This document shows positions 49,173-64,000 of a DNA stretch of 64,000 nt, piece after piece. The notes under the pieces were generated by a model. It ran no database searches and was not told the origin of the DNA. It worked only from the letters and a program-made list of their open reading frames with translations. Origin of the DNA: Dirofilaria immitis (taxonomy: Eukaryota; Nematoda; Chromadorea; Rhabditida; Onchocercidae); NCBI GenBank assembly GCA_024305405.1, contig JAKNDB010000064.1:992001-1056000 (forward strand), in the 5' to 3' direction. The translations under genes were made by a program, and so were the position numbers. Positions within the stretch are counted from its first letter, which is position 1; every line of letters begins with the position of its first letter.

Positions 49173-51428
49173 TTATAAAGTAAGCAAAGGAAGAACAGGC
49201 ATATCAACCGATTGTCTGTTATCATCACTAGCTTCCATTTCATGATTCGTCTTCTCTTTCACCTATAACAATACTGATAACAATGTCGATCACAAATGAT
49301 GGTAATTATTGCTCCACTTTTTCACAAATATTAATAAATGGGAATTTCTCAGTTATTTCATTCACTTATAAATGTGATGAAAATTCATGCTTTCAAAACA
49401 TTCGATAGTAGAAACTTACCACATCACTATTTTCTATAACAGCCGGAGACATAACATAATGATGATCTATTTTTTCACTTTCTACAATGGCACCTATTTC
49501 ATCATCGATGATAACGCTATACTCATCTCTCCTGTATCGCGATTTTCGTTCTCGTGGTCCTTAATGAAAATTTCCAAAAATATTTCAACGAAAATTATTT
49601 CTTAATCCTCACTAATCTTATAACCTCATTTAAACTATAAACCCGACAAGGCATAAACATCGCTAATATTGTACTTCATTTTCGCATTAGTTTAGTTTTT
49701 GTCCGTTACTACATTACTTATCGAAAAATTTATAAGTGACATTTTTCCTCTTTCCGTCAGAAGTTTCGGAAAAAACTATAGGTATACCTCGTCTTTCTCC
49801 TTCTCTAATATGATTGTTAGTGATATGACGATCAAGATTACGTTTAGTGATGCAGCAATAGGAACATTTTGGACACGAATAAGGTTTCTCGCCGGTATGT
49901 GCTCTAAAAGAAAACAATAAATAAGCAAATCTGCAGTTTAATAATAAGTAAAATATTTTTAAATATTTAACAAATTACACACTTCTTACCTAATATGAAC
50001 TTTCAATGCAGATGTTGTTCGAAATCGTTTTTGACAATATGTACAAACGAAAGGCAATTCACCAGTATGTATCCGATAATGAGTACCAAAATTATGTCGA
50101 TAAAGAACCAGACCACATGTGGGACACTCCATTTTCGGCCGATAAATATCATCATTACTAACGTTTGCCAGTGCTCCAATTACTTTCCTTTTAAAATTTG
50201 ATGCATTGGAACTATAGATATCTAAATTAAATTCAGTTCTGGCAACTTATTAGTTTGAAGTTACAAATAACTCTCATATCATGCAATTGAATCGATTTAA
50301 AAACACAATAACTTCCTTAAAAATAGATGATAAAGGAAAGAAGGAAATAGTATAGATTATTTAAAGATACATTATGTAATAAGCTTCTCTGCATTATATC
50401 GAATTTTAAACATATAAAACCTTGAAAATTATAATCACGGCCATCATTTCCATTAGTAGCTCTATCGCCTTCTTCTCTACACTGCTTTTCAATTGATACG
50501 TAAATCTTTAATCCACCAGGACTTTGTAATATCCGCGCATTTTCTAATTCAAAGGTATTTTTGTGGTCTGGAATATCAATTATGTCTTCAGACCTTAAAA
50601 ATTACTACCTAATGAGATGCAACTATTATGTAAGCAAACCTTCCAGAAGGCAACCAAAATCGTTGTTCCGATCCCGATGTAGACATGAACGATACGGGTG
50701 TTATTTTTGAAGTTTCCACTGTTGCTGTTATTTCTGTTTTTTTAACTCTCGAACATTCTGCTTTACATTTCGCTGGAAGCGAAAGGTTTATCGGTCTCGG
50801 AGAATTTGGTAAAGCATTCGTCTCAGGTATTAAAATTGGAGGATCATCTCCCTGAAGAAAAAAAAGGACTAATTAGTTAGAAAATGAGCATATGGAAGAT
50901 AGTTATGGAATTTTTATGAATTATTCAAATTGGCAGATCCATTATCTTACAAACATTAAACAAATTTTTTCCCAAACATTTGTTTCAAAATTATCAATGA
51001 GCAATACTAAAAATTATTTATGTAAAAAACACACGCAAAAACATTGTTAGTAATAATCGCTTACGCATGAAACATCAGGATTGAAGTTCTCAAAGTTCAT
51101 AATAAATTAAGTCTATCTGTTTTCATTTTCTTTTCTTACTCTCAAATATTTCCGTCTTTCTGTAAAGACTTAAAAAGAAGCATACTTTGACCGTAATTCC
51201 AGCATGTGTAGTAGCAGCAAAATCAGTAATTGACTCCGTAAGCGTTGGCATATTCGAAAACACATTGATAGCTTCATTTTCAAATGATTCAATAACGCAT
51301 ACTTCCGAATGTAAATATAATTCTTGTACCGTTCGAAATCGTTTATAACATTCAGTGCAAAGCAATGGCTGACGAGAATTCCGAGTCGAAATGTGAACAG
51401 ATTCACATTGTCTGCTCGATTCAGGCAT
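49173..51428 (-). CDS. C2H2 zinc-finger protein
   Basis: Probable DNA-binding protein of about 401 residues. Exons 51186-51428 (ATG), 50640-50851, 50421-50593, 49990-50221, 49788-49903, 49420-49559 and 49173-49262 (stop TAA) sum to a multiple of three with no frame break. An N-terminal Cys-rich finger-like segment (CTECYKRFRTVQELYLHSEVC) is followed by a long Ser/Pro/Thr/Glu-rich unstructured region. Then come three adjacent fingers: CPTCGLVLYRHNFGTHYRIH, CTYCQKRFRTTSALKVHIRAH and CPKC with RNLDRHITNNH. Linkers are of the HTGE type (HTGELPF, HTGEKPY). The tail is Arg-rich then acidic. An acceptor ATTTTATTTTAG ends one base before the start codon, which points to trans-splicing. Without the last splices the reading would run on and stop after finger 3; the spliced form is preferred because the phases fit. 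The stop lies about 300 bp from the next gene. Confidence 0.85.
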
Positions 51429-52385
51429 TCTAAAATAAAATTAAAGAAAATTTCATAGGATAAACCATACCATAAGAAAAAATTAAATATTATCGAGGTC
51501 GTAAGTAGCGCTAATAGATTGTTGGAACTGTCAATATCTCATGCTTCTAGTTAATATGAAATTTCAGAAAATATTTCGAAAAAAATTTAGAAATTCAAAT
51601 GTATGCACAATATTTAAATATTTGTTAATGGAATGTTGTAGCAAGTCATTTTTATATTCTTTGAAGAAATTTCCTTCGTTAATACGTCAAGCATTGAATT
51701 ACACAATTTTTTCTTCCAATAATAGTACTATAGGTTATATCTTTATTTGGGCTTCTTTTAAAAAAAAGTAACATGTTCGGAACTGCTGCTTCTCGAATTA
51801 CTTCTCGAGGAAGATAGGAAATAATAATTTCATTACGTTAAAAACCGTACTAGCAACTTTCCTTTACATTTCTTACATAAACAAATAAATACACACTCAG
51901 ATTCTTCAGCAAAACGTGTCAAAATTGTTATATTGTGCAAAATAACTCACATAGTTCGTAAATTTTGTACGATAAAAAGCTGGTATAGTTATTTTCAAAA
52001 CAGTAATAAACACTTTCGTATTACTTCAATTCAGCGTTAATCAAATAATGTAAGCATATAAGTCATTTGAAATGGCTTTATCACCAGTAAATATGAAGCA
52101 CCCGAAATTAAGCTACATCCGAATTCATGAAAAATATGTACTAAAATACTTTTTACAAATTATACTTCAACATTATTACATAATGCAAAACAATTTACAA
52201 AGTTCGCAAATTTCGTTTGATAAACAGCTGTCATAATTATAACTACAATAAATTCACAGCGAATAAGCTATTTAACTTGATAGTTGTGTTAATAAATTTT
52301 CTCAGTGATTCAAAATAAATGGATAATACCTGTAACGAAGTTTCTTTTAAATCAAATTTTAACATTAAGTATGTGAAAATAAACA
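51429..52385. other. Spacer between MED7 and the zinc-finger gene
   Basis: About 950 bp of moderately AT-rich DNA. A degenerate pair of about 75 bp segments (about 51935-52010 and 52170-52250) shares a TTGTGCAAAA/AATGCAAAAC, AGTTCG(T/C)AAATTT and GATAAA(A/C)AGCTG order. A 76-codon plus-strand frame at 51541-51771 has no domain and no splice support. Nothing else is seen. Confidence 0.5.
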
Positions 52386-54336
52386 TCAATATTCCATTTG
52401 ACCTCTACTTGTAGAAGGCGATAACCTCCTTTCTACATCTGTATCGCCAATATTGTCTAGCAATTCACAAAGGATTATATCTCTTCTCCAAGCTTCTCGT
52501 CTGGATGTAGCTGTCTTCCGGGCTTCATCATAGCTACTCCTCCGTTTATTAACTGTACCTTCCATTCTTTCAACTCGCTGCTCCACCAATTCGCTGTTTA
52601 TATCCTGGAAATTTCAAAATTAACTTTCAAATCCAAGAATGAAAAAAAACTTCAAAGCAGTTTCTGAAAAAGTGGCCGTGATCAGATTTTTAGTAACATG
52701 AAGAATAATTTGCTAGCAAAACATTCAATTCAAAAAATTGAGAAATAATACTTCAACATTAAGCATCGGAGAGACTGAAAGTACTGGCGGTACCTCATCG
52801 ATAACCTGATTTAGCGCCTCATGACCCATTGCTAGATAAGCACGAAAGCGACTAGTAACTTCCTGAAAATTTTTAGATGTATCGATGAATGTGATTCATC
52901 TATTAAATGACGGATCTCAGGAATAACTTCCGCAATAATATATACCAAGCTGCAGTTGAAAAAAAAGAAATTATACCTCAATAGTTTTAATTAATAATTT
53001 CATCATTGATTGCAACGCGTCTCGCGCTTGTACTGGACGATATTCATTTATCAGATGATGCATATTGATGAAAAGAAGACGCAAGTTATTGATTTTCTCT
53101 AAACGCTCAGGATGATTTGGACACCTCAAAATTTTATTATGACTTCGGTTAAGACAATAATAAAATATATTGCTTCCACATTCTCTTCGCATTTTCCCTA
53201 TCTGGTAAGCTTAAATTTTATGCGCGAAAACTAACAGTATCAACTCAGCCATAATAAGACATAATTAATACATTTTTCCATCTTAATATTTCATTAGCAG
53301 CATTAGGGTCTCATTATGCATTTGAAAGTGATGCAAAAAGAATGAAAGGTTTCATTTAACACTTCTAATTATGTTTTGTTAAATTCTTATTTTTATGTTC
53401 CGTTTCGTTTTCTCTTCGTCATAACTGGTTGCAAAAAGTTAAGTACTCTTTTCTTTTTCTGTTCAGAGATTGCATCGCTAATATCTTTAGGACAAAAACC
53501 CTCTATAAATTTTGACAGAAAACGGCTGTTTATCAGGCTTTGCTTTTATTTTTCTATCTTTAATCTGTGTTATTCGTAGCTCTGAATAGAAAGTGGTGAA
53601 CTAAATTACTGTCATTCGAATCAAATTGCCATAATTGAAATTTCCAAAATTTTGTGGAATCGAAAGAGACAGATAGTGCGACTAGACAAATTCCTGTCCA
53701 AAAATAAGAAATTATGATTTACCTTATAAGGATATCAAGAAGATCCAGAAACGCAGCAACCGTACTCCTATTTAACTTTTTCAACTCGCTTCTCCAGTCT
53801 CCATTACTGGAAAATAATTGCTGCATTTTCTGAGACTGTAATGATCGGATCATTTCCTGCAATATTAATTTTTTCAAATTGAAAGGACCAAAAATTCCGA
53901 AAATCTAACTCAATTCGTCCGAAAAAAAAGTGTTTCCAAAAAACATCAAAAATTTCCGAAAAAAATTACATAAATTCTGCAATTAAACCAAGAGCTGAAA
54001 TGATAATAATTGGTTGAAGGGAGCAGAAAAATTAAACTAATTGAAAGAAATAGGGAGGAAGAAGAAAGAGAATAGCAAAAAGTGGCATTGTATGAATTAG
54101 CCAAACAATATTTTTGTGAGAAATAAAAATAATATTGCAAAGGAAAAAGGAAAAAAATGATTAAACAAAAGATCAGAAACCTCTTCAAAATTGTATTCTT
54201 CGCCAAAAACCGTAAATTCTGATGGTATAGTCGGTGGTGGTAATACATTTTTCTTCGCAACGTTAGCATTCGTATATTGCCGAGCATATTCCGGTGGTTG
54301 TGGAAATGGACTTACGCCAACCGGATGAGCAGCCAT
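52386..54336 (-). CDS. med7: Mediator of RNA polymerase II transcription subunit 7
   Basis: Middle-module Mediator subunit that pairs with MED21 and links activators to RNA polymerase II. Exons 54181-54336 (ATG), 53723-53856, 52977-53124, 52752-52862 and 52386-52604 (stop TGA) total 768 nt, giving 255 residues in one frame. The N-terminus is Pro-rich and ends [12 protein letters not shown] (compare the family YxMFGxxF motif). The diagnostic block follows: [20 protein letters not shown], then [20 protein letters not shown]. The C-terminal region is a charged coiled coil ([20 protein letters not shown]). The acceptor for the third exon is TTTTGAG, unusual but required for the frame. No clear trans-splice acceptor precedes the ATG. 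Length matches the family. Confidence 0.93.
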
Positions 54337-56614
54337 ATTTACTTGCCAATTTTACCAGACTCTATACATTCACTTCTCAGTCGAGTAGTAGTCAAGAAAA
54401 ATAACTAAATCATAATTTATATTATAACAGAATCAAATGAATTTATCACACAAATCCGAAATGCTACGACTGAATCAATAGATAATTGCATTAGTACACG
54501 AATTAGTAACACGATTATTAACAATTCAGAATCTCTTTTATCATTTCCAACTAATCATGAATTATGGAGTTATTGCGGTGCCACTTCAATTTATTCCACT
54601 TATCGCTTGTGTTGCGATAATCGTCTAGGAAAAGTCGTACGTCTTACGAAAACAATTCCTGCATTTTATAAAAGAATCCATTACCTGAAGAGACGATAAC
54701 GTTGATAAAATTTCTTAGAAATACTATATATTAAGTCATCGAAGAAATGAATAAATAACGTAAAAATGAGAGACAACGGAGAAGGACGTTTAGGATCAAA
54801 AATCTGGAGAACAAAAATAGAGATATAAATAATCTCAGTAGGACGTTAAACAAACAAAATGAGCTACGGCTTAGCGATGAGTTGCGATTTAAGCTTGATA
54901 AGATTACATAGGTAACAATTTTGGAACGTTGATTCTGGTTGTTTTGTTTTTCTTAAAGTGTTTCGATTTTTTTGAGTTGTAGAGAATGGATAAAATGATC
55001 GATTTACCGAGTGAAGGAATAATGAAATAGTAAATTTTTTAGATCAGAAAGAAAGTGAGTGATGGAATGAAAGCAATTTATGGAGCAATTTTATGATTCA
55101 GAATTTGTCATCTCTGTACAATAGTGTACAAAGATTTGATTTTTATATGTTTCATTTTCGATGCAAATTACATCATGTATATTTGTTTAAAGAATAAAGG
55201 TAAAAAGTCAAATCATAATAAATGGTTTAATCAAGGATAACGATCAAAGTTTCAATTGATGATAGAGAGGATAGTTTCACAAACATTTTTGTTAGAAGGA
55301 AAAAGTTAATTCAAAAAGTAAAAACTATTGTCAAACATGTCGCCAAAATAAAAGAGAAGAATCGTATAGGGCAAGCGAAACATTGTGTAGGAAATCGCAA
55401 TCAACAATTCTTAAAAGAATCCGATATAGTTTAGCCTAGAATTTTAGTTAAATTTATTTTACTTAGATTCATTAGAATGAATCATTATCAGTGAATGTGA
55501 ATTCATCTTCACAATTGAACTAAATGAAGTAATTTTTTTGGGGAAAAAATAATTAAACAAGGCGAGGGAACATTTTCTACCCATATCTAAAAATACTGGT
55601 CTTGAAGAAAAGGGAACGATTTAGTCAAGCAATAATGGATTATTGAACAATACTTACTTCTATGTTGACCAAAGATCAAATAATAGTTGGGGTCACAACA
55701 CATCAATAATGATAATTGATCTACGCGAGACCATCATCGAGCATAATAATCAATGAAACTTTAAATTTCTTATAACAAACGTTTCATCTTTAGTAGCACA
55801 CTGGAATATAAGAAGATCAATGAAGTAATCGAATTGAGCAATTTATTAAAATGCTAAGATCGTGATGTTATTTTAGCAAAAGTAAATCGAGAAGATATGA
55901 TTGAGTAATTCAATAATGATAATTAGCTAAATTTATGAGTATGATAAGAAATAAATTTTGTATATTTTTTTACTAATGAAATTTTTGGTCGTTGAATCTT
56001 TGATCTTTCTATAAATGTTCTATTGTATGATGCAGTATTATATCGAGTTGATTTTGATTTTTTATATTTCGTCAAGGCTGGTCTTATACTGCACTTTCTA
56101 TCATTTCTTCCTTCATTATTGTTGCTGTTTAATTTTTGACTATGTGATGAGTTTATGAAGAAATTTTTTTAATTTATTGTATGATCTGAAGTTATGATCA
56201 CAATATTAAATTTATTATAACTTATTGAAATGAGAATATTGTTCAAATAAGTGGAAAGATTACATGCATATTTAAATTACGAACTATCAAAGTTCTATAT
56301 GATATGCTATGTGATATACTAAAATTACATTTTATATGATCAGCGGATTTTTATTGTTACCGAAATATAAATTAAATTATAATTTTAAATAGGAATAAAA
56401 TTCATTGCTAACTTATGATGGACAAATTAGTGTAGAATTTAGTAACAGTTTGAAAATTTCACGAAGACATTTTCATATTTCGATTATCACTACTCATTCA
56501 TTACATAGGAATAAATGTTCGAATAATTCCTTTAAAAAAAAAAAAGAAATGATTTCTTTTTCTCTACAAATTCGATTATATTTTCTAATTTGAAAAAAAA
56601 TAGATGAAATTATG

Positions 56615-56925
56615 GTATAGAAAATATATTTTCAATAATATAAATAAAAATATCTTTCGATTTAAGTATAGAATATATTTTCATTTTTCGATTTAAGTAT
56701 AGAATATATTTTCGTTTTTTGATTTAAGTATAGAATATATTTTCAATAATATAAATAAAAATATCTTTCGATTTAAGTATAGAATATATTTTCAACAGTA
56801 TAGATAAAAATATCTTTCGATTCAAGTATAGAATATATTTTCAATAATATAAATAAAAATATCTTTCGATTTAAGTATAGAATATATTTTCAATAATATA
56901 AATAATAAATAATTTTCGATTCAAT
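56615..56925. repeat. Minisatellite, unit about 50-55 bp, about six copies
   Basis: Copies of AAGTATAGAATATATTTTCA, ATAATATAAATAAAAATATC and TTTCGATTT, with two shortened copies lacking the middle block at about 56655-56720. Confidence 0.9.
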
Positions 56926-58235
56926 TGTCCTTACTCATTCATACAATATTATTCTAAATATTCATGCCAATTTTTTAATTAACAAAAATAGTAGAAAATA
57001 CGGGAAATATGATTTAGATAACACATGAAAATAACATGCATATGATGCATATTACATTTGCTCTATAAAAAGGAGGAAGAAAAAGAAAACAAGTTTTTAT
57101 TTGTATATTCGAATATGAAACTGTAATTTAAATTTCGATTGATAAAGTGCATGAGAAAGTTATAATCATTGTTCTATTTTATTTTCTTTATTTCTTTCTA
57201 TGTTATTAATATTTCTATTTCTATATATTAATAATTTTCATGTGATTAATTTCATATTATTGATTATTCTGATGATAAAAAAATATCTTATCATTATTTT
57301 AGATTACTCTATTGAAATTCGCGCATAACATTGATAATATTTCTTTCATAAATAAATTTCACATAATAATTTTCCAAAATTTAAAATAATATTTTAAAAT
57401 TTTTTTATATGACTTATATAAATATGCCTAAATTATATATATACGATATTTATGAAGTCAAAAGAATTAATCAGTAATCAAGAAATGCTTTTTTTTAATC
57501 CTAAAAATTAAATGATGTTGAAGGAAAGTAATAAATATAGATAGGTATTATTCAAATATGTTGTACGATATGCAACTTTCTCGTCTTTTCTTTTACTTCA
57601 AAATTATTCTATAATTTTTAAATTACAATTGAATCTGTGACAGTATTTTAATTTGCTACCTACACTATCATATTATAATATAATAGTTATAGCTTATCGT
57701 TGTTTATGAAATATAAAAAAAAAAAAAATTTTTTTACATATATTTAATTAAGCATTTAGAAATTAACGAAATAAGTATTAAAAATCAAAATTTTCCAATT
57801 TCTTTTTTTTTTTTTTTTAATATTTATCAATAAAATTTTTATATATATTATATATTATCGTTAAGAAAATGATACAATTTTATTATTCCAATTTATCATT
57901 AATTTTTATCAATTATTTTAAATTTTATCGTTATCAATATGATGCAATAAATGATTAATTGATATTTTATTGAAAATCCCATTAAAGACAATTGTTATTT
58001 GAAAAAAAAAAAAAATTAAATTTTTCAGCAAATATTTGAAATAATTGATTGATTGATTGTTTGTAAAGAATTTTAGATAATCAAATTAGATTAATTAGTT
58101 TAACAATGCTAACTGAGATACAAGGCAATGTCCAATGTCCATTTATCTTAAATAATCATCATTTTGTTCCATTTCATTTCATTCTTCTTCTTCTTCTTCT
58201 TCATATAATCAAATTTTTTTTTCCTCCCTCTCTCC

Positions 58236-58268
<33 letters not shown>
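58236..58268. repeat. (TC)n simple repeat
   Basis: About 16 TC units within a longer pyrimidine tract. Related TTTC runs follow at 58349-58375 and 58436-58458. Confidence 0.9.
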
Positions 58269-58275
<7 letters not shown>

Positions 58276-58495
58276 CATTTATTTTAAAATTTAAAAAAAA
58301 AAAAGAATTTAGACAAGTTAATTTTAACAATGATATATTTAAACTTTTTTCTTTTTTTTTTTCTTTCTTTCTTTATTTCAAAAAATAAATAAATTGCATT
58401 ATCAAAATTGAAATAATTAATTTTACACCTTTTTTTTCTTTCTTTCTTTCTTTCTTTTCTCTTCTTAGAAAATAAAAATAAACCAAAAAACATTA

Positions 58496-58807
58496 TTATC
58501 GATCACGAAGACTAAAGAGAGAAAAAAAAAAAGAAAAGACAACATCTCGTGACGTATGTATGTATTAAAATTGATTTAACATCAATAGCGAAAAAATGAT
58601 GAACTTTGATCTTCGCATTAAAAGCACATAAAACACATACATGTCTAAACCTAAATGATCCTTCAGTTCGTCGTACATAACCTATTAACTCTTTCTCACT
58701 TCCATTAAAATTAATCAAGATCGATGAAAAGTAGGAACAACGATTATTTGCTAAAATTATTATTTTTTTTTTTCAAAATTTCATAAAATCAAATACTCAC
58801 TGTTCAT
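58496..58807 (-). CDS. Candidate three-exon gene for a 40-residue protein
   Basis: Three pieces join in frame through GT/AG sites: 58801-58807 (ATG AAC A, donor GTGAGT), 58651-58750 (acceptor AATTTTAG, donor GTTTAG) and 58496-58511 (acceptor TCTCTCTTTAG; stop TAA at 58496). The product is about 40 residues, polar and charged, with GSEKELIGYVRRTEG in its centre and no signal peptide or membrane segment. The middle block uses codons such as CGA, GAA and GGA, unlike its A/T-rich flanks. An in-frame stop lies 12 codons upstream of the ATG, so if real this is the complete N-terminus unless another exon splices in. Unspliced reading at the second donor would instead extend to a Cys/Phe-rich tail. 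No family recognised; chance agreement of phases cannot be excluded. Confidence 0.33.
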
Positions 58808-60280
58808 TTCCTTTTTTCCTGCTATAATTTTATCAGTTTGTTAATCATTATGATACAATGATATGAATCGAATTGATTGATAAGTATATAATGTAAGCAT
58901 TATGTTATACTTATATATAAATTATAATGTAGTTGTGATAAATGATAAATTATTATTTGTCTAAGTATTCATTTATGTTATTGCTTATCTATGATAGTAA
59001 AATTATTGCATTGCATATTAAATTGATATATGTTGTAACTATTGTATATATTTTTAGAATTATGAAATTATTTTAGAAAAAAAAAAACTTAATTATAATT
59101 AATTAAAAATGCATTCTATTTGGCTATCGATTGAAAACAAAAAAAAAAAAAAGGAAATATAATTTTCCATTTCTTCTTCTCTCTCTTTTTTTTCTTGTGA
59201 TAAAATATGTTTATCAAAAAAAAAAAGAATATAAAACGATAATGAAATAGTAAATAGTGATAATAAATAAGAGTAGTAGTGATAATAGTGAAGTTGAGGA
59301 GAGAAAAAAAAAAAGATCAAAAGAATTGTTTTGACAATCAACTACTGGAAAAAAAAAAAAAGAGCAACTGATTTATGATAAATAGTAATAATAGTAAGAT
59401 TACTGATAAATGTGCTTTTTTTTCTCTCTCTCTTCTCTCTTCTATATTTCATTTCTTTCATTTTACTCATATTTGAGTTATTTGTTGAAATTTATTAGAA
59501 AAATTTTATGGAAAATAATTTTTAAATAATAAATATTTTCTTATTATAATCATTCATAATTATATAGTCATTTTCGTTATCATTTCATCAACTATTCTCT
59601 TCTCTTATCAATTTTATTTCTTATCTTCCCTCCAACTTCTTTACATATTTTTTATTTTATCACAAATTTTTGTTATATGGGATCATTTTTAATAATAAAA
59701 AACAATATCCTATGCTTCAATTTATAATAATAATAATATTATCATTGCCCTCTCTTTTCTCTTTTTTTTCCCTTCAAGAATCTGGAAATTATTGTTACAG
59801 AAATAAGATTAGTAATAAATAATATATCTCTTATTGTATTAATTTGATTGCTAAGGAAATTTCTTTTCTTTTTTTTCTGCTAAACAATAAAATTAGTATA
59901 AATAAAAATTTGACGCAAAGAAAATATTATGGGAAATTAACGATAGAGACATTTAAAAATGCCTTTTATTGAAATAATTAAAAAAAAGAAATGAAAATTT
60001 ATACACATTATTTCTAGCTTTCAAGCATTTATAGCTTTCACGTGAATACGTGAAACGTGAATACGTGAAAGCTATAAAGATGAAAAACCAATCAACCAAT
60101 CCTTATCAAACGATATACGAATTTTTTTATAAATTAATACCTAATGTTCATGTCATCGTTGTATCCTTTTTTTCTTTTTTCGCGGTTTCATTGATATTAT
60201 GATAAGGCAGTGTGAAAATCTTTCTTCCTGCTTATAGAGACTATAAAATTTTTGGAATTCATTTTGCTTTTTTTGCAAGG
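58808..60280. other. AT-rich spacer before the acyl-CoA synthetase gene
   Basis: Contains homopolymer-rich DNA, a perfect inverted repeat at 60028-60078, and presumably the promoter of the acyl-CoA synthetase gene. No gene is seen. Confidence 0.55.
60028..60078. repeat. Perfect 16-bp inverted repeat with 19-nt loop, CACGTG/ACGTG-rich
   Basis: Left arm TTTATAGCTTTCACGT (60028-60043) and right arm ACGTGAAAGCTATAAA (60063-60078) are exact reverse complements. The loop carries two further ACGTG cores. It lies about 200 bp upstream of the acyl-CoA synthetase start codon, so a cis-regulatory role is plausible but unproven. Confidence 0.85.
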
Positions 60281-63949
<3,669 letters not shown>

Positions 63950-64000
63950 TGAAATTCTTAAACAGTTAAGTAGTTCTCGAAGTGCAAAAGTTTGAAAGCA

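Larger units (their letters stand above)
54337..58495. other. Intergenic region upstream of MED7
   Basis: More balanced composition to about 56 kb, then AT-rich. Presumably includes the MED7 promoter. I looked for exons on both strands; only very short frames appear, for example a 23-codon hydrophobic plus-strand frame near 54558, too short to call. A minisatellite at 56615-56925 and a CT run at 58236-58268 are the only structured parts. Confidence 0.5.

Noticed and set aside
51541..51771. 76-codon plus-strand frame between MED7 and the zinc-finger gene
   Set aside because: Lys/Phe/Ser-biased sequence with no domain, splice or poly(A) support; left as spacer.
54558..54629. 23-codon hydrophobic plus-strand frame after a TTCAG
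   Set aside because: Too short, no supporting splice donor or poly(A) signal, and easily explained by chance.

Overview
The window is nuclear DNA of a metazoan, most likely a nematode of the spirurid/filarial kind. The DNA is very AT-rich. Introns are mostly 50-400 bp with 3' ends such as TTTTCAG or TTTTAG, and several genes have such an acceptor 1-32 nt before the start codon, as expected for spliced-leader trans-splicing. Two same-strand gene pairs are packed like nematode operons. All product names come from translating exons by eye; species and orthologue statements are inference.

Layout. 1-15.6 kb is mostly AT-rich intergenic DNA full of trinucleotide microsatellites and minisatellites. 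It hides a short secreted-peptide gene (11.78-11.96 kb, -) and a weaker small ORF (6.0 kb, -). 15.6-18.2 kb carries TIM10 and, upstream of it, a TM2D1-like membrane protein gene (both -, possible operon). 19.9-21.9 kb is a divergent PP1-type phosphatase gene (-). 23.4-32.8 kb is a four-helix LAPTM-like membrane protein gene with a 4.9 kb first intron (-). 33-38.3 kb is repeat-rich intergenic DNA. 38.35-40.5 kb is the mitochondrial citrate carrier (+). 41.9-46.7 kb is DNA topoisomerase III (-), directly downstream of an unidentified helical-protein gene (46.8-48.9 kb, -) at operon-like spacing, with a C2H2 zinc-finger gene further upstream (49.2-51.4 kb, -). MED7 of Mediator lies at 52.4-54.3 kb (-). 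After about 6 kb of mostly non-coding DNA with one candidate micro-gene (58.5-58.8 kb, -), a long-chain acyl-CoA synthetase (ACSL3/4 type, +) begins at 60.28 kb and runs off the window.

The genes serve general cell functions: mitochondrial import (TIM10), citrate export and acyl-CoA synthesis (citrate carrier, ACSL), DNA decatenation (TOP3) and transcription (MED7, zinc finger). I see no transposase, reverse transcriptase, rRNA, tRNA, CRISPR array or viral gene.

The main technical observation is that at least ten conserved exons are broken by a single-base indel inside a homopolymer run, mostly one base too few. This points to assembly error rather than to a cluster of pseudogenes. The most interesting biological candidates are the hidden Cys-pair secreted peptide, the candidate three-exon 40-residue gene, an out-of-frame open cassette inside an ACSL intron, and an array of about 90-bp repeats each carrying a CACGTG E-box.
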